A stretch of DNA of 64,000 nt, from the NCBI GenBank assembly GCA_945878355.1, contig CAMCTC010000011.1, positions 14,810 to 78,809 on the forward strand, given 5' to 3'. The position numbers and the translations under genes are program-made. The stretch is from Bordetella parapertussis. GTDB lineage: Bacteria > Pseudomonadota > Gammaproteobacteria > Burkholderiales > Burkholderiaceae_C. Below the pieces are notes generated by a model. The model made no database searches. It was given only the letters and a program-made list of their open reading frames with translations, and was not told where the DNA came from. Positions 1 through 10,045 of the stretch are shown here, in pieces. How positions within the stretch are numbered: the first letter of the stretch is position 1; every line of letters begins with the position of its first letter.

Positions 1-1
1 G

Positions 2-574
2 AATCGCGAATTGGCGCAGGTCGATGCTGATCTGTGCGCCAGCTGCGGCATCTGCGTCGGTGCCTGTCCGTCGTCGACACCTTTTCGCGGCACCGCGGTG
101 CTGGTCACCGGCATCGACATGCCACAGCAGCCGATCGACAGCGTGCGGCGCGAACTCGACGCCGGCCTGGCGGCGCTGCACAGCGAGCACCGTTTTGTGG
201 TGCTGGGTTGTGCGCAAGCGCCAGCGTTCCTGCCAGCGGCGCAGCGCGACGTGGTCAGCCTGAGCCTGGTCTGCACCGGCATGTTGCCGCCGTCGTTTGT
301 CGACTATGTGTTGCGCAGCGGTGCGTCTGGCGTCGTCGTGACCGGCTGCGATGAAGGCGACTGTGTCTTCCGCTTCGGCCAGCGCTGGACCGAACAGCGC
401 CTGCGTGGCGAGCGCGAGCCGCAGCTGCGTGCCAGCGTGCCACGTTCGCGCCTGCGCGTGGTCTGGCCGACCGCGGGTGCACCGGGGCGGGTGGCCGACG
501 CGCTGGACCAGTTGCGCGACATGGCGCGCAGCGCGCCGCTGTCTGCCGTCAATGCCGAGGTCTTTCATGGTTGA
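2..574 (+). CDS. 4Fe-4S ferredoxin / FlpD(MvhD)-like iron-sulfur protein, 5' end cut by window edge
   Basis: The reading frame is open to the left edge, so the true start lies outside; a TTG at 11 is in frame but nothing supports it as the start. The visible part begins with a C-x2-C-x2-C-x3-C-P motif, the ligand set of a [4Fe-4S] ferredoxin cluster. The rest matches the FlpD/MvhD pattern ('hydrogenase iron-sulfur subunit'): a LGCAQAP stretch, then VCTGMLPPSF, GASGVVVTGC and EGDCVFR. In methanogens this domain passes electrons between hydrogenase or formate dehydrogenase and heterodisulfide reductase. Here the neighbours are membrane haem proteins, so a soluble electron-transfer role is inferred. 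The end overlaps the next gene by 8 bp, indicating translational coupling. The family call is fairly sure; the partner is not known. Confidence 0.75.
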   Translation, partial: NRELAQVDADLCASCGICVGACPSSTPFRGTAVLVTGIDMPQQPIDSVRRELDAGLAALHSEHRFVVLGCAQAPAFLPAAQRDVVSLSLVCTGMLPPSFVDYVLRSGASGVVVTGCDEGDCVFRFGQRWTEQRLRGEREPQLRASVPRSRLRVVWPTAGAPGRVADALDQLRDMARSAPLSAVNAEVFHG

Positions 575-1094
575 AGTCTCTCCTTCCAAACCGACTGGGG
601 CGCTGGTCTGGCTGGCCCAGGGATTGCTGTACGGCTTTTTCGCACTGTTGATCGGTGTGTTCTCGCAATGGCCGACCTACCAGCACCTCGCTGCAGACCA
701 GTCGCTGATCAAGCTCAGCTTCAGCCACCACGGCAAACATGTTTCGGCCTGCCGAGCAACCAGCGTGGCCGAACTGGCCAAGCTGCCACCCAATATGCGC
801 GCACCGACGCAATGCCCGCGCGAACGCGCGCCGGTACTGGTCGAGCTCGACATCGATGGTCAGACCGTGCTTCGCCAGCAAGCCCCGCCCTCAGGGCTGT
901 CGCGGGATGGCGCTTCGGCGGTCTACCACCGCGTGCAGGTGGCGGCCGGCCCGCACCGCCTGAGCGTGCGCCTGAAGGACAGCCCGGGCGGCAGCGGCTT
1001 CGACTACACCCGTGACGCCAACGTGACCCTGGCGCCGGCGCACATCCTGGTCATCGACTTCGACGCCGAACGAGGCGGCATCACGCTGCAATGA
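567..1094 (+). CDS. Hypothetical membrane-anchored protein of the redox cluster
   Basis: The 175-residue protein has no family that I recognise. One hydrophobic segment at about residues 11-33 looks like a signal anchor, followed by a soluble domain of about 140 residues that should face the periplasm. This contains two cysteines (contexts SACRAT and TQCPRE) and a C-terminal beta-rich part (YHRVQVAAGPHRLSV, LVIDFDAERGG). There is no CxxCH haem motif and no obvious Cu_A or Cu_B ligand set. It starts at ATG 567 inside the end of the ferredoxin gene and its stop overlaps the next ATG (ATGA), so it is translated with the oxidase-like gene. A small accessory subunit or assembly factor of that protein is the simplest inference. 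Confidence 0.7.
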   Translation: MVEVSPSKPTGALVWLAQGLLYGFFALLIGVFSQWPTYQHLAADQSLIKLSFSHHGKHVSACRATSVAELAKLPPNMRAPTQCPRERAPVLVELDIDGQTVLRQQAPPSGLSRDGASAVYHRVQVAAGPHRLSVRLKDSPGGSGFDYTRDANVTLAPAHILVIDFDAERGGITLQ

Positions 1095-2590
1095 ACACTG
1101 CCAACCCTCTGCATTCGCCCACCTCGGCATCACCGTCACCGTCGGCTGTGACGGCCCGCGGCAGGCCGTCTAAGGCCCATACCTGGACTTATTCGCTGGC
1201 CGTGCCGCAAGGTGCCCAGCGCGCTTTGGCGCGAGGCTGGCTCGGGCTCGGCCTGCTGGCGTTGATCGGCGCTGGCCTGTTCTCGGTGCTGCTGGTGCTG
1301 TCGCGCACACCGGGCTTGAACCAGTGGTTTGACGTCGCCCATTTCTTTCGCGTTGCGCTGGTGGTGCACGTGGACTTGTCAGTGCTGGTCTGGTTCGTCG
1401 CGCTGGGCGGACTGCTGTGGAGCGTGAACGGCTCGGCGCGGGGCATGGCCTGGGGTTGGGCGGCCCTGCTGCTGTGCACGCTGGGTGCAGCGCTGATGTC
1501 GCTGGCGCCCTTCATGGTGGGCTTTGGCCTGCGCGCCGATCCGGTGATGGCGAACTACATTCCGGTGTTAGACGGACCCTTGTTCATCGCCGGACTCTGG
1601 GTCTTCGGTGCCGGCGCTGCGCTGCTGGTGCTGCGCAGCCTGTTGACGGCGCCCAAGCCGGGCGGGAATTTCGGCGGCGACGGCGCGCTGCGCTTCGGCT
1701 TGAACGCCGCGGCCGTGTCCGCGGCCGCGGCGCTGGCTGCCTTCGCCGCCTCTTTCGCGCTGGTGCCGACCACGCTGGCCGGCACGGCCTACTACGAGAT
1801 CGTGTTCTGGGGCGGTGGCCATGCGCTCCAGTTCACCTGGACGTTGCTGATGCTGGTGGGCTGGCTTGCCTTGGCCAGCGCTTGCGGGGCGCCGGTGGCG
1901 CTCAGCCCGCGCATCACGCTGCTGATGCTGGCGATGGCGCTGGTCGCGGTGTTCGTCACGCCTTATGCCTACCTGGCCCACGACATCGCCTCGGTCGAGC
2001 ACCGCAAGCTGTTGACCTGGGCGATGCGTCTGGGCGGCGGGGTGGCGATCGCACCGATCAGTCTGGCGGTGGTGGTCGCGCTGGCCAGGACGCCGATGGC
2101 AGCGCAGCAGCGGCGCGGTCCCGCAGCGCCTCTGCGCGCGGCGCTGCTGTCGTCGGTGCTGTTGTTTGCCGCCGGCGGCTTGATAGGGGTCTTCATCGCC
2201 GGCAGCAATGTGCGCATCCCGGCGCATTACCACGGCTGCATCGTCGGCGTGACACTGGCGCTGATGGGCCTGGTGTTCCATCTGCTGCCCCAACTGGGCT
2301 ACGGCGCGCCACAGGGGCGGATCGCGACCCTGCAGCCCGCGCTCTACGGTGCGGGTCAGCTGATGCACATCGTCGGTCTGGTGTGGTCCGGTGGTTATGG
2401 CGTGCAGCGCAAGGTGGCGGGTGCCGAGCAAGTGCTGCGCAGCAGCGGCGAGGTGGCGGGCATGGCCTTGATGGGCCTGGGCGGCGCGGTCGCGATCGCC
2501 GGTGGCCTGCTGTTCGTGGCGGTGGTGATCCAGTCGCTGCGCCGCAGCGCGTTGGCGAGCGGGCATAACACGGCCAAAACACGGCCATGA
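1091..2590 (+). CDS. Haem-copper oxidase superfamily subunit I-like protein (CcoN/NorB-like)
   Basis: The 499-residue protein has roughly twelve hydrophobic segments. His93 (VVHVDLSVLVW) fits the low-spin haem ligand of helix II. His244 (FWGGGHALQF) fits the Cu_B ligand of helix VI. His379 and His381 (IPAHYHG) fit the H-x-H haem ligands of helix X. The spacings 244-297-379 follow the classical oxidases closely. Where helix VII normally has two adjacent histidines for Cu_B, only Ala296-His297 (YLAHD) is seen. No CcoO or CcoP cytochrome c gene follows; the next gene is a cytochrome b/flavin reductase fusion, which may donate the electrons. Automatic annotation would probably say 'cbb3-type oxidase subunit I'. 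Whether it reduces O2, NO or nothing cannot be told from sequence. The N-terminal 30 residues are Ser/Pro-rich and probably cytoplasmic. Confidence 0.8.
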   Translation: MNTANPLHSPTSASPSPSAVTARGRPSKAHTWTYSLAVPQGAQRALARGWLGLGLLALIGAGLFSVLLVLSRTPGLNQWFDVAHFFRVALVVHVDLSVLVWFVALGGLLWSVNGSARGMAWGWAALLLCTLGAALMSLAPFMVGFGLRADPVMANYIPVLDGPLFIAGLWVFGAGAALLVLRSLLTAPKPGGNFGGDGALRFGLNAAAVSAAAALAAFAASFALVPTTLAGTAYYEIVFWGGGHALQFTWTLLMLVGWLALASACGAPVALSPRITLLMLAMALVAVFVTPYAYLAHDIASVEHRKLLTWAMRLGGGVAIAPISLAVVVALARTPMAAQQRRGPAAPLRAALLSSVLLFAAGGLIGVFIAGSNVRIPAHYHGCIVGVTLALMGLVFHLLPQLGYGAPQGRIATLQPALYGAGQLMHIVGLVWSGGYGVQRKVAGAEQVLRSSGEVAGMALMGLGGAVAIAGGLLFVAVVIQSLRRSALASGHNTAKTRP

Positions 2591-2597
2591 CCCAGCC

Positions 2598-4520
2598 ATG
2601 ACCCGCCGACTGCAGGCGCTGCTGCGACATCTCTTCATGCGCGTGGAGGCGGTCTTCAACACCGCCTTCGGCGACCGGCTCAATCCGCTTTACCACCTGG
2701 GTGAGATCGGTTTCTTCCTGTTCTGGATCGTCGCCGGCAGCGGCTTGTACCTCTATGCCTTCTTCGAGACCGGTGTGGCCGGTGCCCATGCCTCGGTACA
2801 AGCGCTGACCCACGGGCAGTGGTTCGCCGGCGGCATCCTGCGCACTGCGCACCGCCATGCGTCCGACGCGATGGTGATGGTGATGCTGCTGCACATGGTG
2901 CGCCACTTCGCCTTCGACCGGCTGCGCGGTTTGCGCTGGTTCTCCTGGGTCACCGGCGTGGCGCTGATATGGCTCGTCTATGTGTTGGGCATCAACGGCT
3001 ACATGCTGCCCTGGGACCGCGTGGCGCAGTTCGTGGTGGTCGCGAGCTTCGAGTGGCTGGACGCCTTGCCGACTTTCGGCGGCAGCTTGATGCGCAACTT
3101 CATCTCCGCCAGCAGCGTCAATGATCGGCTGTTCTCGCTGCTCGCGTTCGTGCACATCGGCGTCTCGCTGGTGCTGCTGCTGCTGTTGTTCGTCCATGTC
3201 CAGCGCGTGCCCAAGGCCAAGACGTTGCCGCCGCGCCGCATCATGGCCAGCCTGGGCTTGACGCTGCTGGTGCTGGCGCTGGCCACGCCGGCGCTGAGCC
3301 AGGGCGGGGCGGCGGATCTGGGGCTGGCGGCCGGCACGCTGGCGCTCGACTGGTTCTACCTGGCGTTGCTGCCGCTGCTCTATCGGTTGCCGCTGGACAC
3401 TGTCTGGGCCCTGGTGGCTGCCGGCACGGCACTGCTGGTGGCGCTGCCCTGGCTGCCACTGGGCCTGCGTCGCGGGTCGGCGCGCGCCTGCAGTGTCACC
3501 GTGCATCCGCTGGCCCAGCCCCTGACGGTGCGCGATGGCGAGACGATTCTCGATGCCGGCCTGCGCCAAGGCATGGCCTTGCGCTACGAATGCCGAAACG
3601 GTGCTTGCGGGCTTTGCCTGTGCACGGTGTTGCAGGGCCGCGTCGATCACGGTGCCTACCAGCCCAGGGCACTGACCGCCGCGATGCGGGCCAGTGGCCA
3701 GGCTTTGATGTGCTGCGCCAAACCCTTGGGTGACCTGGTGATCGAGCTCGAGGCGGGCAGCGCGCCGGCGCGCTTGACGGTGGGCGAGCATCTGGCCCGC
3801 GTGGCGATGCTCGAGCATCTGTCGCCTGAGCTGGTGCGGCTGCGCCTGGCGCTGGTCGGCGAGCCGACACTGGCTTTCAAGGCCGGCCAGTACATCAACA
3901 TCGTGCTCGAAGACGGACAGCGCCGCGCGTTCTCGTTCGCCAACCCACCGCAGCAGGCCGATCACATCGAACTGCATGTGCGGCGCATTCCAGGCGGGCG
4001 TTTCACCGGCCATGTTTTCACCGGGATGAAGGTCGGTGACCTGCTGCGATTCGAGGGGCCGCTGGGTGACTTCACGTTGCGTGACAGCCAGAACCGGGTC
4101 CTGTTCGTTGCCGGCGCGACCGGCTTTGCGCCGGTCAAGAGCATTGTCGAGGACGCATTCGCGCGCGGCGTGCTGCGGCCGATGTGGCTGTACTGGGGGG
4201 TTCGCCAGCGCGCCGACCTGTATGCGCTGGACCTGGCGCAGCAGTGGCAGCGCGAGCATCCGAATTTCCAGCTCGTGCCGGTGCTGTCCGAAGGCTCAGA
4301 AGGCGATGGCTGGAGCGGCCGGCGCGGCAGGGTCCACGAAGCGATGCTGGCCGATTTTCCCGACCTGCGGGGGTTCGAGGTCTACGTCTGTGGGTCGGTG
4401 AAGATGGTCGATGCCGCCGTGCCGGCCTTCATCGCCCAAGGGCTGGGCGAGGGGCTGTGCTTCACCGATGCCTTCTTGACCTCGGCGCCTGAACGCCAGC
4501 CACAGCTCAAACCGGCTTGA
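2598..4520 (+). CDS. Cytochrome b / plant-type [2Fe-2S] ferredoxin / FAD-NAD(P) reductase fusion
   Basis: The 640-residue protein has three modules. Residues 1-205 resemble cytochrome b/b6: four helices, His85-His99 and His186-His200 each 14 apart (two b haems), and a GYMLPWD motif after helix C. Residues 210-290 add further membrane helices. Residues 297-385 are a plant-type ferredoxin with Cys332, Cys337, Cys340 and Cys372 or Cys373. Residues 390-640 are a ferredoxin-NADP reductase-like module with RAFSFANP (FAD), [10 protein letters not shown] (nucleotide) and a late VCGS. The parts suggest electron flow between NAD(P)H and a membrane haem pair, probably toward the oxidase-like protein encoded 7 bp upstream. 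The ATG at 2598 follows that stop closely. The 3' end overlaps hisD on the other strand by 14 bp. Module identities are secure; the direction of electron flow is inferred. Confidence 0.85.
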   Translation: MTRRLQALLRHLFMRVEAVFNTAFGDRLNPLYHLGEIGFFLFWIVAGSGLYLYAFFETGVAGAHASVQALTHGQWFAGGILRTAHRHASDAMVMVMLLHMVRHFAFDRLRGLRWFSWVTGVALIWLVYVLGINGYMLPWDRVAQFVVVASFEWLDALPTFGGSLMRNFISASSVNDRLFSLLAFVHIGVSLVLLLLLFVHVQRVPKAKTLPPRRIMASLGLTLLVLALATPALSQGGAADLGLAAGTLALDWFYLALLPLLYRLPLDTVWALVAAGTALLVALPWLPLGLRRGSARACSVTVHPLAQPLTVRDGETILDAGLRQGMALRYECRNGACGLCLCTVLQGRVDHGAYQPRALTAAMRASGQALMCCAKPLGDLVIELEAGSAPARLTVGEHLARVAMLEHLSPELVRLRLALVGEPTLAFKAGQYINIVLEDGQRRAFSFANPPQQADHIELHVRRIPGGRFTGHVFTGMKVGDLLRFEGPLGDFTLRDSQNRVLFVAGATGFAPVKSIVEDAFARGVLRPMWLYWGVRQRADLYALDLAQQWQREHPNFQLVPVLSEGSEGDGWSGRRGRVHEAMLADFPDLRGFEVYVCGSVKMVDAAVPAFIAQGLGEGLCFTDAFLTSAPERQPQLKPA

Positions 4521-5877
4521 GCCTCATCTGCGCGGCCATGGCATGCGCATGCAGCCCTTCGCCATAGGCCAGTTCAGCGGCGATCGGCCCCAACACCTGG
4601 GCACCGGCCTGGCTGACTTCGATCAGACTGCTGCGTTTCTGGAAGTCATAGACGCCTAACGGCGACGAGAAACGTGCGGTGCCCGAGGTCGGCAGCACAT
4701 GGTTGGGTCCGGCGCAGTAGTCGCCCAGGCTCTCGCTGGTCCAGGCGCCGAGGAAGATCGCGCCGGCATGACGCAACAGCGGCTCCCAGCGATGAGGGTC
4801 GCGGCTGGACACCTCCAGGTGCTCGGGCGCGATGCGGTTGCTGATCTCGCAGGCCTCTTCCATGCTGCGGGTCAGGATCAGCGCGCCGCGGCCGGCCAGC
4901 GACTGGGCGATGATCGCCGCGCGCGGCATCGTCGGCAGCAGGCGGTCGATCTCGCGCTGCACTGCGGCGATGTAGCCGGCATCGGGGCACAGCAGGATGC
5001 TCTGCGCCAGCTCGTCGTGCTCGGCCTGGCTGAACAAGTCCATCGCCACCCAGTCGGCCGGCGTGCTGCCGTCGGCCAGCACCAGGATCTCGCTGGGGCC
5101 GGCAATCATGTCGATGCCCACGCTGCCGAACACCCGCTTCTTGGCACTGGCCACATAGGCATTGCCCGGTCCGGTGATCTTGTCGACACGCGGCACGGTG
5201 GCCGTGCCGTAGGCCAGCGCGGCCACCGCCTGCGCGCCGCCGATGGTGAAGGCGCGGGTGACGCCGGCCACGTAGGCCGCCGCCAGTACCAACTCGTTGC
5301 GCTCGCCGCGGGCTGCGGTGGCCGCCGCGCCGCTGCCGCCGGTGGCCACGCTGCCGCGCACCGGCGTGGGCACCACCATGATGATCTCCTGCACGCCGGC
5401 CACATGCGCCGGCACCGCGTTCATGATCAGGCTGGACGGGTAGGCGGCCTTGCCGCCGGGCACGTAGATGCCCACGCGGTCTAGCGGCGTGACCTTCTGG
5501 CCCAGCAAGGTGCCGTCCTCGTCGCGGTAGCTCCAGCTCTCGCCCGAGGCCTTCTTCTGCGCCTCGTGATAGCTGCGCACGCGCCGGGTGGCGGCCTGCA
5601 AGGCCTCGCGCTGCGCGGTGGGCAGGCCATCGAAGGCGGCCTTGAAATCGGCCTGCGACAGTTCCAGCTCGGCCATGCTGGCGACGGCCAAACCGTCGAA
5701 GCGCGCGGTGTAGTCGAGCACCGCAGCATCGCCGCGCTGCTTCACGTCGGCCAGGATACCAGCCACGCGCTGCTCAATCGCGTCGTCGGTCTCGGCCGAC
5801 CAGTGCAGCACGCGCTGGAATTCAGCCTCGAAGCTGGCGGACGCGGTGCTGAGGTGGCGGATGTCGACGGCAGGCAT
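4507..5877 (-). CDS. hisD: Histidinol dehydrogenase
   Basis: It catalyses the last two steps of histidine synthesis, from L-histidinol through histidinal to histidine with two NAD+. The 456-residue protein keeps the zinc ligands (Gln and His in [10 protein letters not shown], Asp in [11 protein letters not shown], His in EGLHAHAM) and the catalytic Glu-His in IAPEHLE. It is about 20 residues longer than the E. coli enzyme. Part of the excess is a Gly/Ala/Ser-rich insertion after MVVPTPVRG, before [13 protein letters not shown]. It lies 44 bp downstream of hisG in the same direction. The usual next genes hisC and hisB are absent; instead a convergent redox cluster overlaps its 3' end, so the his operon stops here. 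Confidence 0.97.
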   Translation of the reverse strand: MPAVDIRHLSTASASFEAEFQRVLHWSAETDDAIEQRVAGILADVKQRGDAAVLDYTARFDGLAVASMAELELSQADFKAAFDGLPTAQREALQAATRRVRSYHEAQKKASGESWSYRDEDGTLLGQKVTPLDRVGIYVPGGKAAYPSSLIMNAVPAHVAGVQEIIMVVPTPVRGSVATGGSGAAATAARGERNELVLAAAYVAGVTRAFTIGGAQAVAALAYGTATVPRVDKITGPGNAYVASAKKRVFGSVGIDMIAGPSEILVLADGSTPADWVAMDLFSQAEHDELAQSILLCPDAGYIAAVQREIDRLLPTMPRAAIIAQSLAGRGALILTRSMEEACEISNRIAPEHLEVSSRDPHRWEPLLRHAGAIFLGAWTSESLGDYCAGPNHVLPTSGTARFSSPLGVYDFQKRSSLIEVSQAGAQVLGPIAAELAYGEGLHAHAMAAQMRLKPV

Positions 5878-5921
5878 GGCGCAGATCGATTTGGTTTGGT
5901 TCAGTTTGGTTCGGTTGAGGC
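5878..5921. repeat. Short TTTGGTT repeats between hisG and hisD
   Basis: This 44-bp gap carries three to four imperfect copies of a 7-bp unit (TTTGGTT or TTCGGTT on the + strand) within about 30 bp. It is unusually AT-rich for this genome. It sits just upstream of the hisD start, so it could affect translation or arise by slippage. No function is evident. Confidence 0.5.
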
Positions 5922-6608
5922 TCAGCCTGCGGCGCGGGCGAACGCATCGATCAGCCTGCGCATCGGCTCGCGCTTGAGCTTCAAGGCCGCCTGGTTGACC
6001 ACCAAGCGCGCGCTGATCTCCATGATGCGCTCGACCTCGACCAGGTGATTGGCCTTGAGCGTGCTGCCGGTCGAGACTAGGTCGACGATCGCGTCGGCCA
6101 AGCCGGTCAACGGTGCCAACTCCATTGAGCCATAGAGCTTGATCAGGTCAACGTGGACGCCTTTGTCGGCAAAGTGCTGGCGAGCGATGTGGGTGTATTT
6201 GCTGGCCACGCGGATGCGCGAGCCCTGTTTGACGGCGGCTGCGTAATCGAAGTCGGCGCGGGTGGCCACGCTCATCCGGCAACGCGCGATCTTCAGATCC
6301 ACCGGCATGTACAGCCCGCTCAAGGCCGCAGCGCCCTGCCCGCCCGCCCACTCGGCACCGTGCTCGAGCAGCACGTCCAGGCCCGCGACCCCCAGGTCGG
6401 CGCCACCATGCTCAACATAGGTCGGCACATCGCTGGCCCGAACCAGCACCACCCGCACATCGGGTCGACTGGTGCGCAGGATCAGCTTGCGGCTCTTCTC
6501 GGGGTCGTCCAGCACCTCAATGCCGGCCGCAGCCAGCAGCGGCAGCGAGTCGTCGAAGATGCGACCCTTGGACAGCGCCAGCGTGATCGTCGCAGTCGCA
6601 TTCGTCAT
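5922..6608 (-). CDS. hisG: ATP phosphoribosyltransferase, short form
   Basis: It carries out the committed step of histidine synthesis, joining ATP and PRPP to phosphoribosyl-ATP. The 228-residue length and the [18 protein letters not shown] start mark the short HisG type. That type lacks the C-terminal regulatory domain and, from knowledge of the family, works as a complex with HisZ. hisZ is not in this window. The phosphoribosyl-binding region is recognisable near [16 protein letters not shown]. Its ATG overlaps the murA stop by 4 bp (ATGA), so it is co-translated with murA, an arrangement common in Burkholderiales. Confidence 0.96.
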   Translation of the reverse strand: MTNATATITLALSKGRIFDDSLPLLAAAGIEVLDDPEKSRKLILRTSRPDVRVVLVRASDVPTYVEHGGADLGVAGLDVLLEHGAEWAGGQGAAALSGLYMPVDLKIARCRMSVATRADFDYAAAVKQGSRIRVASKYTHIARQHFADKGVHVDLIKLYGSMELAPLTGLADAIVDLVSTGSTLKANHLVEVERIMEISARLVVNQAALKLKREPMRRLIDAFARAAG

Positions 6609-7876
6609 TTGAGTCTTTCGATGTCGGCGCCAATGGCGCGCAGCTTGGCTTCCATCCGGTCGTAGCCGCGATCGAGGTGGTAGATCCGGTCGACCAAGGT
6701 CTCACCCTTGGCCACCAGCCCGGCGATCACCAAGCTGGCCGATGCGCGCAAATCGGTGGCCATCACGGTGGCGCCAGACAAGGCGGGCACGCCGGTGACC
6801 AGCGCGGTGTGGCCATCGACCTCAATCCGCGCACCCAAGCGAACCAACTCGTTGACATGCATGAACCGGTTTTCGAAGATCGTCTCGCTGATCCGTGCCA
6901 CACCCTCGGCAATGCAGTCGATGGCCATGAACTGGGCCTGCATGTCGGTGGGAAAAGCCGGGTACTCGCTGGTGCGAAACCCCACCGCGCGCGGCCTGCC
7001 GCTGGCCTGCACGCGGATCCAGCCCTGACCCGCCTCGTCACCGTGGCTGATCGTGGCGCCGGTGTCGCGCAGCTTGTCGATCACCGCATCAAGGTGTTGT
7101 GCATCGGCACCGAGCAAGGTCACGTCGCCACCGGCAGCGACCACTGCGCACAGGTAGGTGCCGGCCTCGATCCGGTCGGGCAGGATGCTGTGCGGCGCGA
7201 TCGGCGAATGCAGCCGATCCACGCCCTGGATCCGAATTCGGCTGCTGCCATGGCCTTCGATGCGCGCACCCATCGCGATCAGCAGTTTGGCCAGGTCGCC
7301 GATTTCGGGCTCCTGGGCCGCGTTCTCGAGCAAGGTCTCACCATCGGCCAGCGTGGCGGCCATCATCAGGTTCTCAGTACCGGTGACCGTGACCATGTCG
7401 GTGGTGATGCGGGCCCCGCGCAAGCGAGTGGTCTTGGCCAGGATGTAACCGTGCTCGACGCTGATCTCGGCACCCATCGCCTGCAAGCCCTTGATGTGCT
7501 GGTCGACCGGCCGAGAGCCGATCGCGCAGCCTCCGGGCAGCGACACCCTCGCGTGTCCACAGCGCGCAAGCAGCGGGCCCAGCACCAGGATCGCAGCGCG
7601 CATGGTCTTGACCAGATCGTAGGGCGCTTCGGGCGCCGTGATCTGGCTGGCGTCCAATGCCACCGCGTCGCTGGCCGATCGCTCAGCGACCACACCCATG
7701 CTCCGCAACAGCCTGAGCATCGTCGAGACGTCCTGCAACTGCGGCACGTTGTGCAGCAGCACCGGCTGGTCGACCAGCAGCGCAGCGCACAGCTCTGGCA
7801 AGGCCGCGTTCTTGGCGCCGGCAATCGGCACCTGGCCGGTCAGGCGGCGGCCGCCGCGTATCAGGAGTTTGTCCAT
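6605..7876 (-). CDS. murA: UDP-N-acetylglucosamine 1-carboxyvinyltransferase
   Basis: This cytoplasmic enzyme starts peptidoglycan synthesis by moving enolpyruvate from PEP to UDP-GlcNAc. The 423-residue length is normal. Lys22-Asn23 in the GAKNAALP motif and the catalytic cysteine Cys117 in [15 protein letters not shown] are present, so the enzyme should be sensitive to fosfomycin rather than being a Cys-to-Asp variant. The gene sits between bolA (71 bp upstream) and hisG (4-bp overlap) on the same strand, the standard betaproteobacterial order. Confidence 0.98.
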   Translation of the reverse strand: MDKLLIRGGRRLTGQVPIAGAKNAALPELCAALLVDQPVLLHNVPQLQDVSTMLRLLRSMGVVAERSASDAVALDASQITAPEAPYDLVKTMRAAILVLGPLLARCGHARVSLPGGCAIGSRPVDQHIKGLQAMGAEISVEHGYILAKTTRLRGARITTDMVTVTGTENLMMAATLADGETLLENAAQEPEIGDLAKLLIAMGARIEGHGSSRIRIQGVDRLHSPIAPHSILPDRIEAGTYLCAVVAAGGDVTLLGADAQHLDAVIDKLRDTGATISHGDEAGQGWIRVQASGRPRAVGFRTSEYPAFPTDMQAQFMAIDCIAEGVARISETIFENRFMHVNELVRLGARIEVDGHTALVTGVPALSGATVMATDLRASASLVIAGLVAKGETLVDRIYHLDRGYDRMEAKLRAIGADIERLK

Positions 7877-7912
7877 GAGCTTGGCCCAGGTTCAGAGCCG
7901 CTCGGGGGACCG

Positions 7913-7939
7913 GGCGCATGCGCCAGCGGGGGCCCCGCT
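7913..7939. repeat. Adjacent palindromes between bolA and murA
   Basis: Two palindromes lie side by side in the 71-bp gap: a perfect 12-bp one (GGCGCATGCGCC, 7913-7924) and a stem of 7+7 bp around one G (AGCGGGG/CCCCGCT, 7925-7939). They could fold in the bolA-murA message. No T-run follows, so this is not a classical terminator. Confidence 0.45.
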
Positions 7940-7947
7940 GCGGCCTG

Positions 7948-8214
7948 TCAGTGTTGGATGTGGTGCGGGTCGGGAGACGCCGCCCATTCGGCAGGGGTCA
8001 AGGTCTTCATCGACAGCGCGTGGATCTGGGCCCGCATCCTGTCGCCCAGCGCGGTGTAAACGCGCTGGTGCCGAAGCACCCGACTCTTGCCGGTGAACTC
8101 GGCCGAGACGATGGTGGCAAAAAAGTGATGGCCATCGCCTTCGACCTCGAGGTGGTCGCAAGGCAATCCAGCGGCGATGAAGCCACGCACGTCGTCAGCA
8201 GTTGGGTCAGCCAT
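7948..8214 (-). CDS. BolA/IbaG family protein
   Basis: This 88-residue protein belongs to the BolA family, small proteins that bind [2Fe-2S] clusters together with monothiol glutaredoxins. The pattern LEVEGDGHHFFATIVSAEF followed by KSRVLRHQRVYTALGDRM is typical, with the conserved histidine in the RHQRVY stretch. Placement directly upstream of murA is the same as for ibaG (yrbA) in E. coli, so the IbaG subgroup is more likely than stress BolA. A GC-rich repeat occupies the DNA just upstream of its start. Confidence 0.9.
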   Translation of the reverse strand: MADPTADDVRGFIAAGLPCDHLEVEGDGHHFFATIVSAEFTGKSRVLRHQRVYTALGDRMRAQIHALSMKTLTPAEWAASPDPHHIQH

Positions 8215-8226
8215 GCGCTGGATTAT

Positions 8227-8290
8227 CTCTCAAGCAAATATGGCTTTGCCGCTTTGCTGGACCCCATCGGGGCGGCCGGCCTCAGGGCGC
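8227..8290. repeat. Dispersed GC-rich repeat, copy 1
   Basis: This stretch starts CTCTCAAGCAAATATGGCTT, continues to TTTGCTGG, then has CCCCATCGGGGCGGCCGGC and a GGGCGCC end. Closely similar elements occur at 14044-14124 and 30710-30790. It can fold as two hairpins, AAGCAAA.../TTTGCTG and CCCC/GGGG. It fills the gap between the bolA start and the end of the ABC-2 permease gene. Confidence 0.75.
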
Positions 8291-8323
8291 CCCGAGGGAC
8301 CGGCGGCGCCGCAGGCCGACGGA

Positions 8324-9084
8324 TCACGCCCTGAGCTTGTAACCGGTCTTGAGCAGGCGCAGCGCCAGCGCCGAGACCAGCAGAAAGCTGCCACCCACCA
8401 CGCACAAGCTGAGCCAGGGCGAGACATCGCTGGTGCCGAAGAAGCCGCGTCTGAAGCCATCGATCATGTAGAAAAACGGGTTCAAATGGCTCGCCTGGAG
8501 CCAGAAAGCGGGCAGCGAATGCACCGAGTAGAAAACACCTGACAAAAAAGTCATCGGCATGATGATGAAGTTCTGGAACGCCGACATCTGGTCGAACTTG
8601 TCGGCCCACAGCCCGGCGATCAGCCCCAGCGCACCCAACATGCCGGCACCGAGCAAAGCGAACACCAGGATCCACAAGGGCTGGGCAAACGACGGCGGCG
8701 CGAACCACACCGTGACCAGGAACACCCCCGCCCCCACCACCAACCCGCGCACCACGCTGGCCCCCACATAGGCGACGAACCAGGCCCAGTGCGACAGCGG
8801 TGACAGCAACAAGAACACCAAGTTACCGGTGATCTTGCTCTGCACCAGGCTGGACGAGCTGTTGGCAAACGCGTTTTGCAGCACGCTCATCATCACCAGC
8901 CCCGGGACCAGGAAACTGGTGTAGCCCACCCCTGGAAAAACCTCGACCCTGCCCTGCAACACATGGCCGAAGATCAGCAGGTACATCATCGCTGTGAGCA
9001 CCGGTGCGGCCACGGTCTGGAAACCCACCTTCCAGAAACGCAGCAACTCCTTGAAAAACAACGTTCGCGCGCCCGCCAAGCTGA

Positions 9085-9088
<4 letters not shown>
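8324..9088 (-). CDS. ABC-2 type transporter permease (YadH/NodJ-like)
   Basis: The 254-residue protein is the membrane part of an ABC-2 exporter, with six hydrophobic segments and the pattern of the YadH/NodJ group (FLVPGLVMMSVLQNAFANSSSS, then MPMTFLSGVFYS, then PFFYMIDGFRRGFFG). Its start overlaps the end of the ATPase gene by 4 bp, so the two form one transporter. The substrate is unknown. In related genomes this pair lies between the Mla lipid-transport genes and bolA-murA, which hints at an envelope component, but that is inference. Confidence 0.92.
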
Positions 9089-10044
<956 letters not shown>

Positions 10045-10045
10045 A

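Noticed and set aside
2193..4259. 688-codon minus-strand frame
   Set aside because: It lies opposite the oxidase-like and cytochrome b fusion genes; Gln/Arg/His-rich with no motif.
2598..4520. Frameshift fusion of two genes in the cytochrome b/reductase protein
   Set aside because: The frame is continuous, each module is complete, and linker residues look natural; retained as a real fusion.
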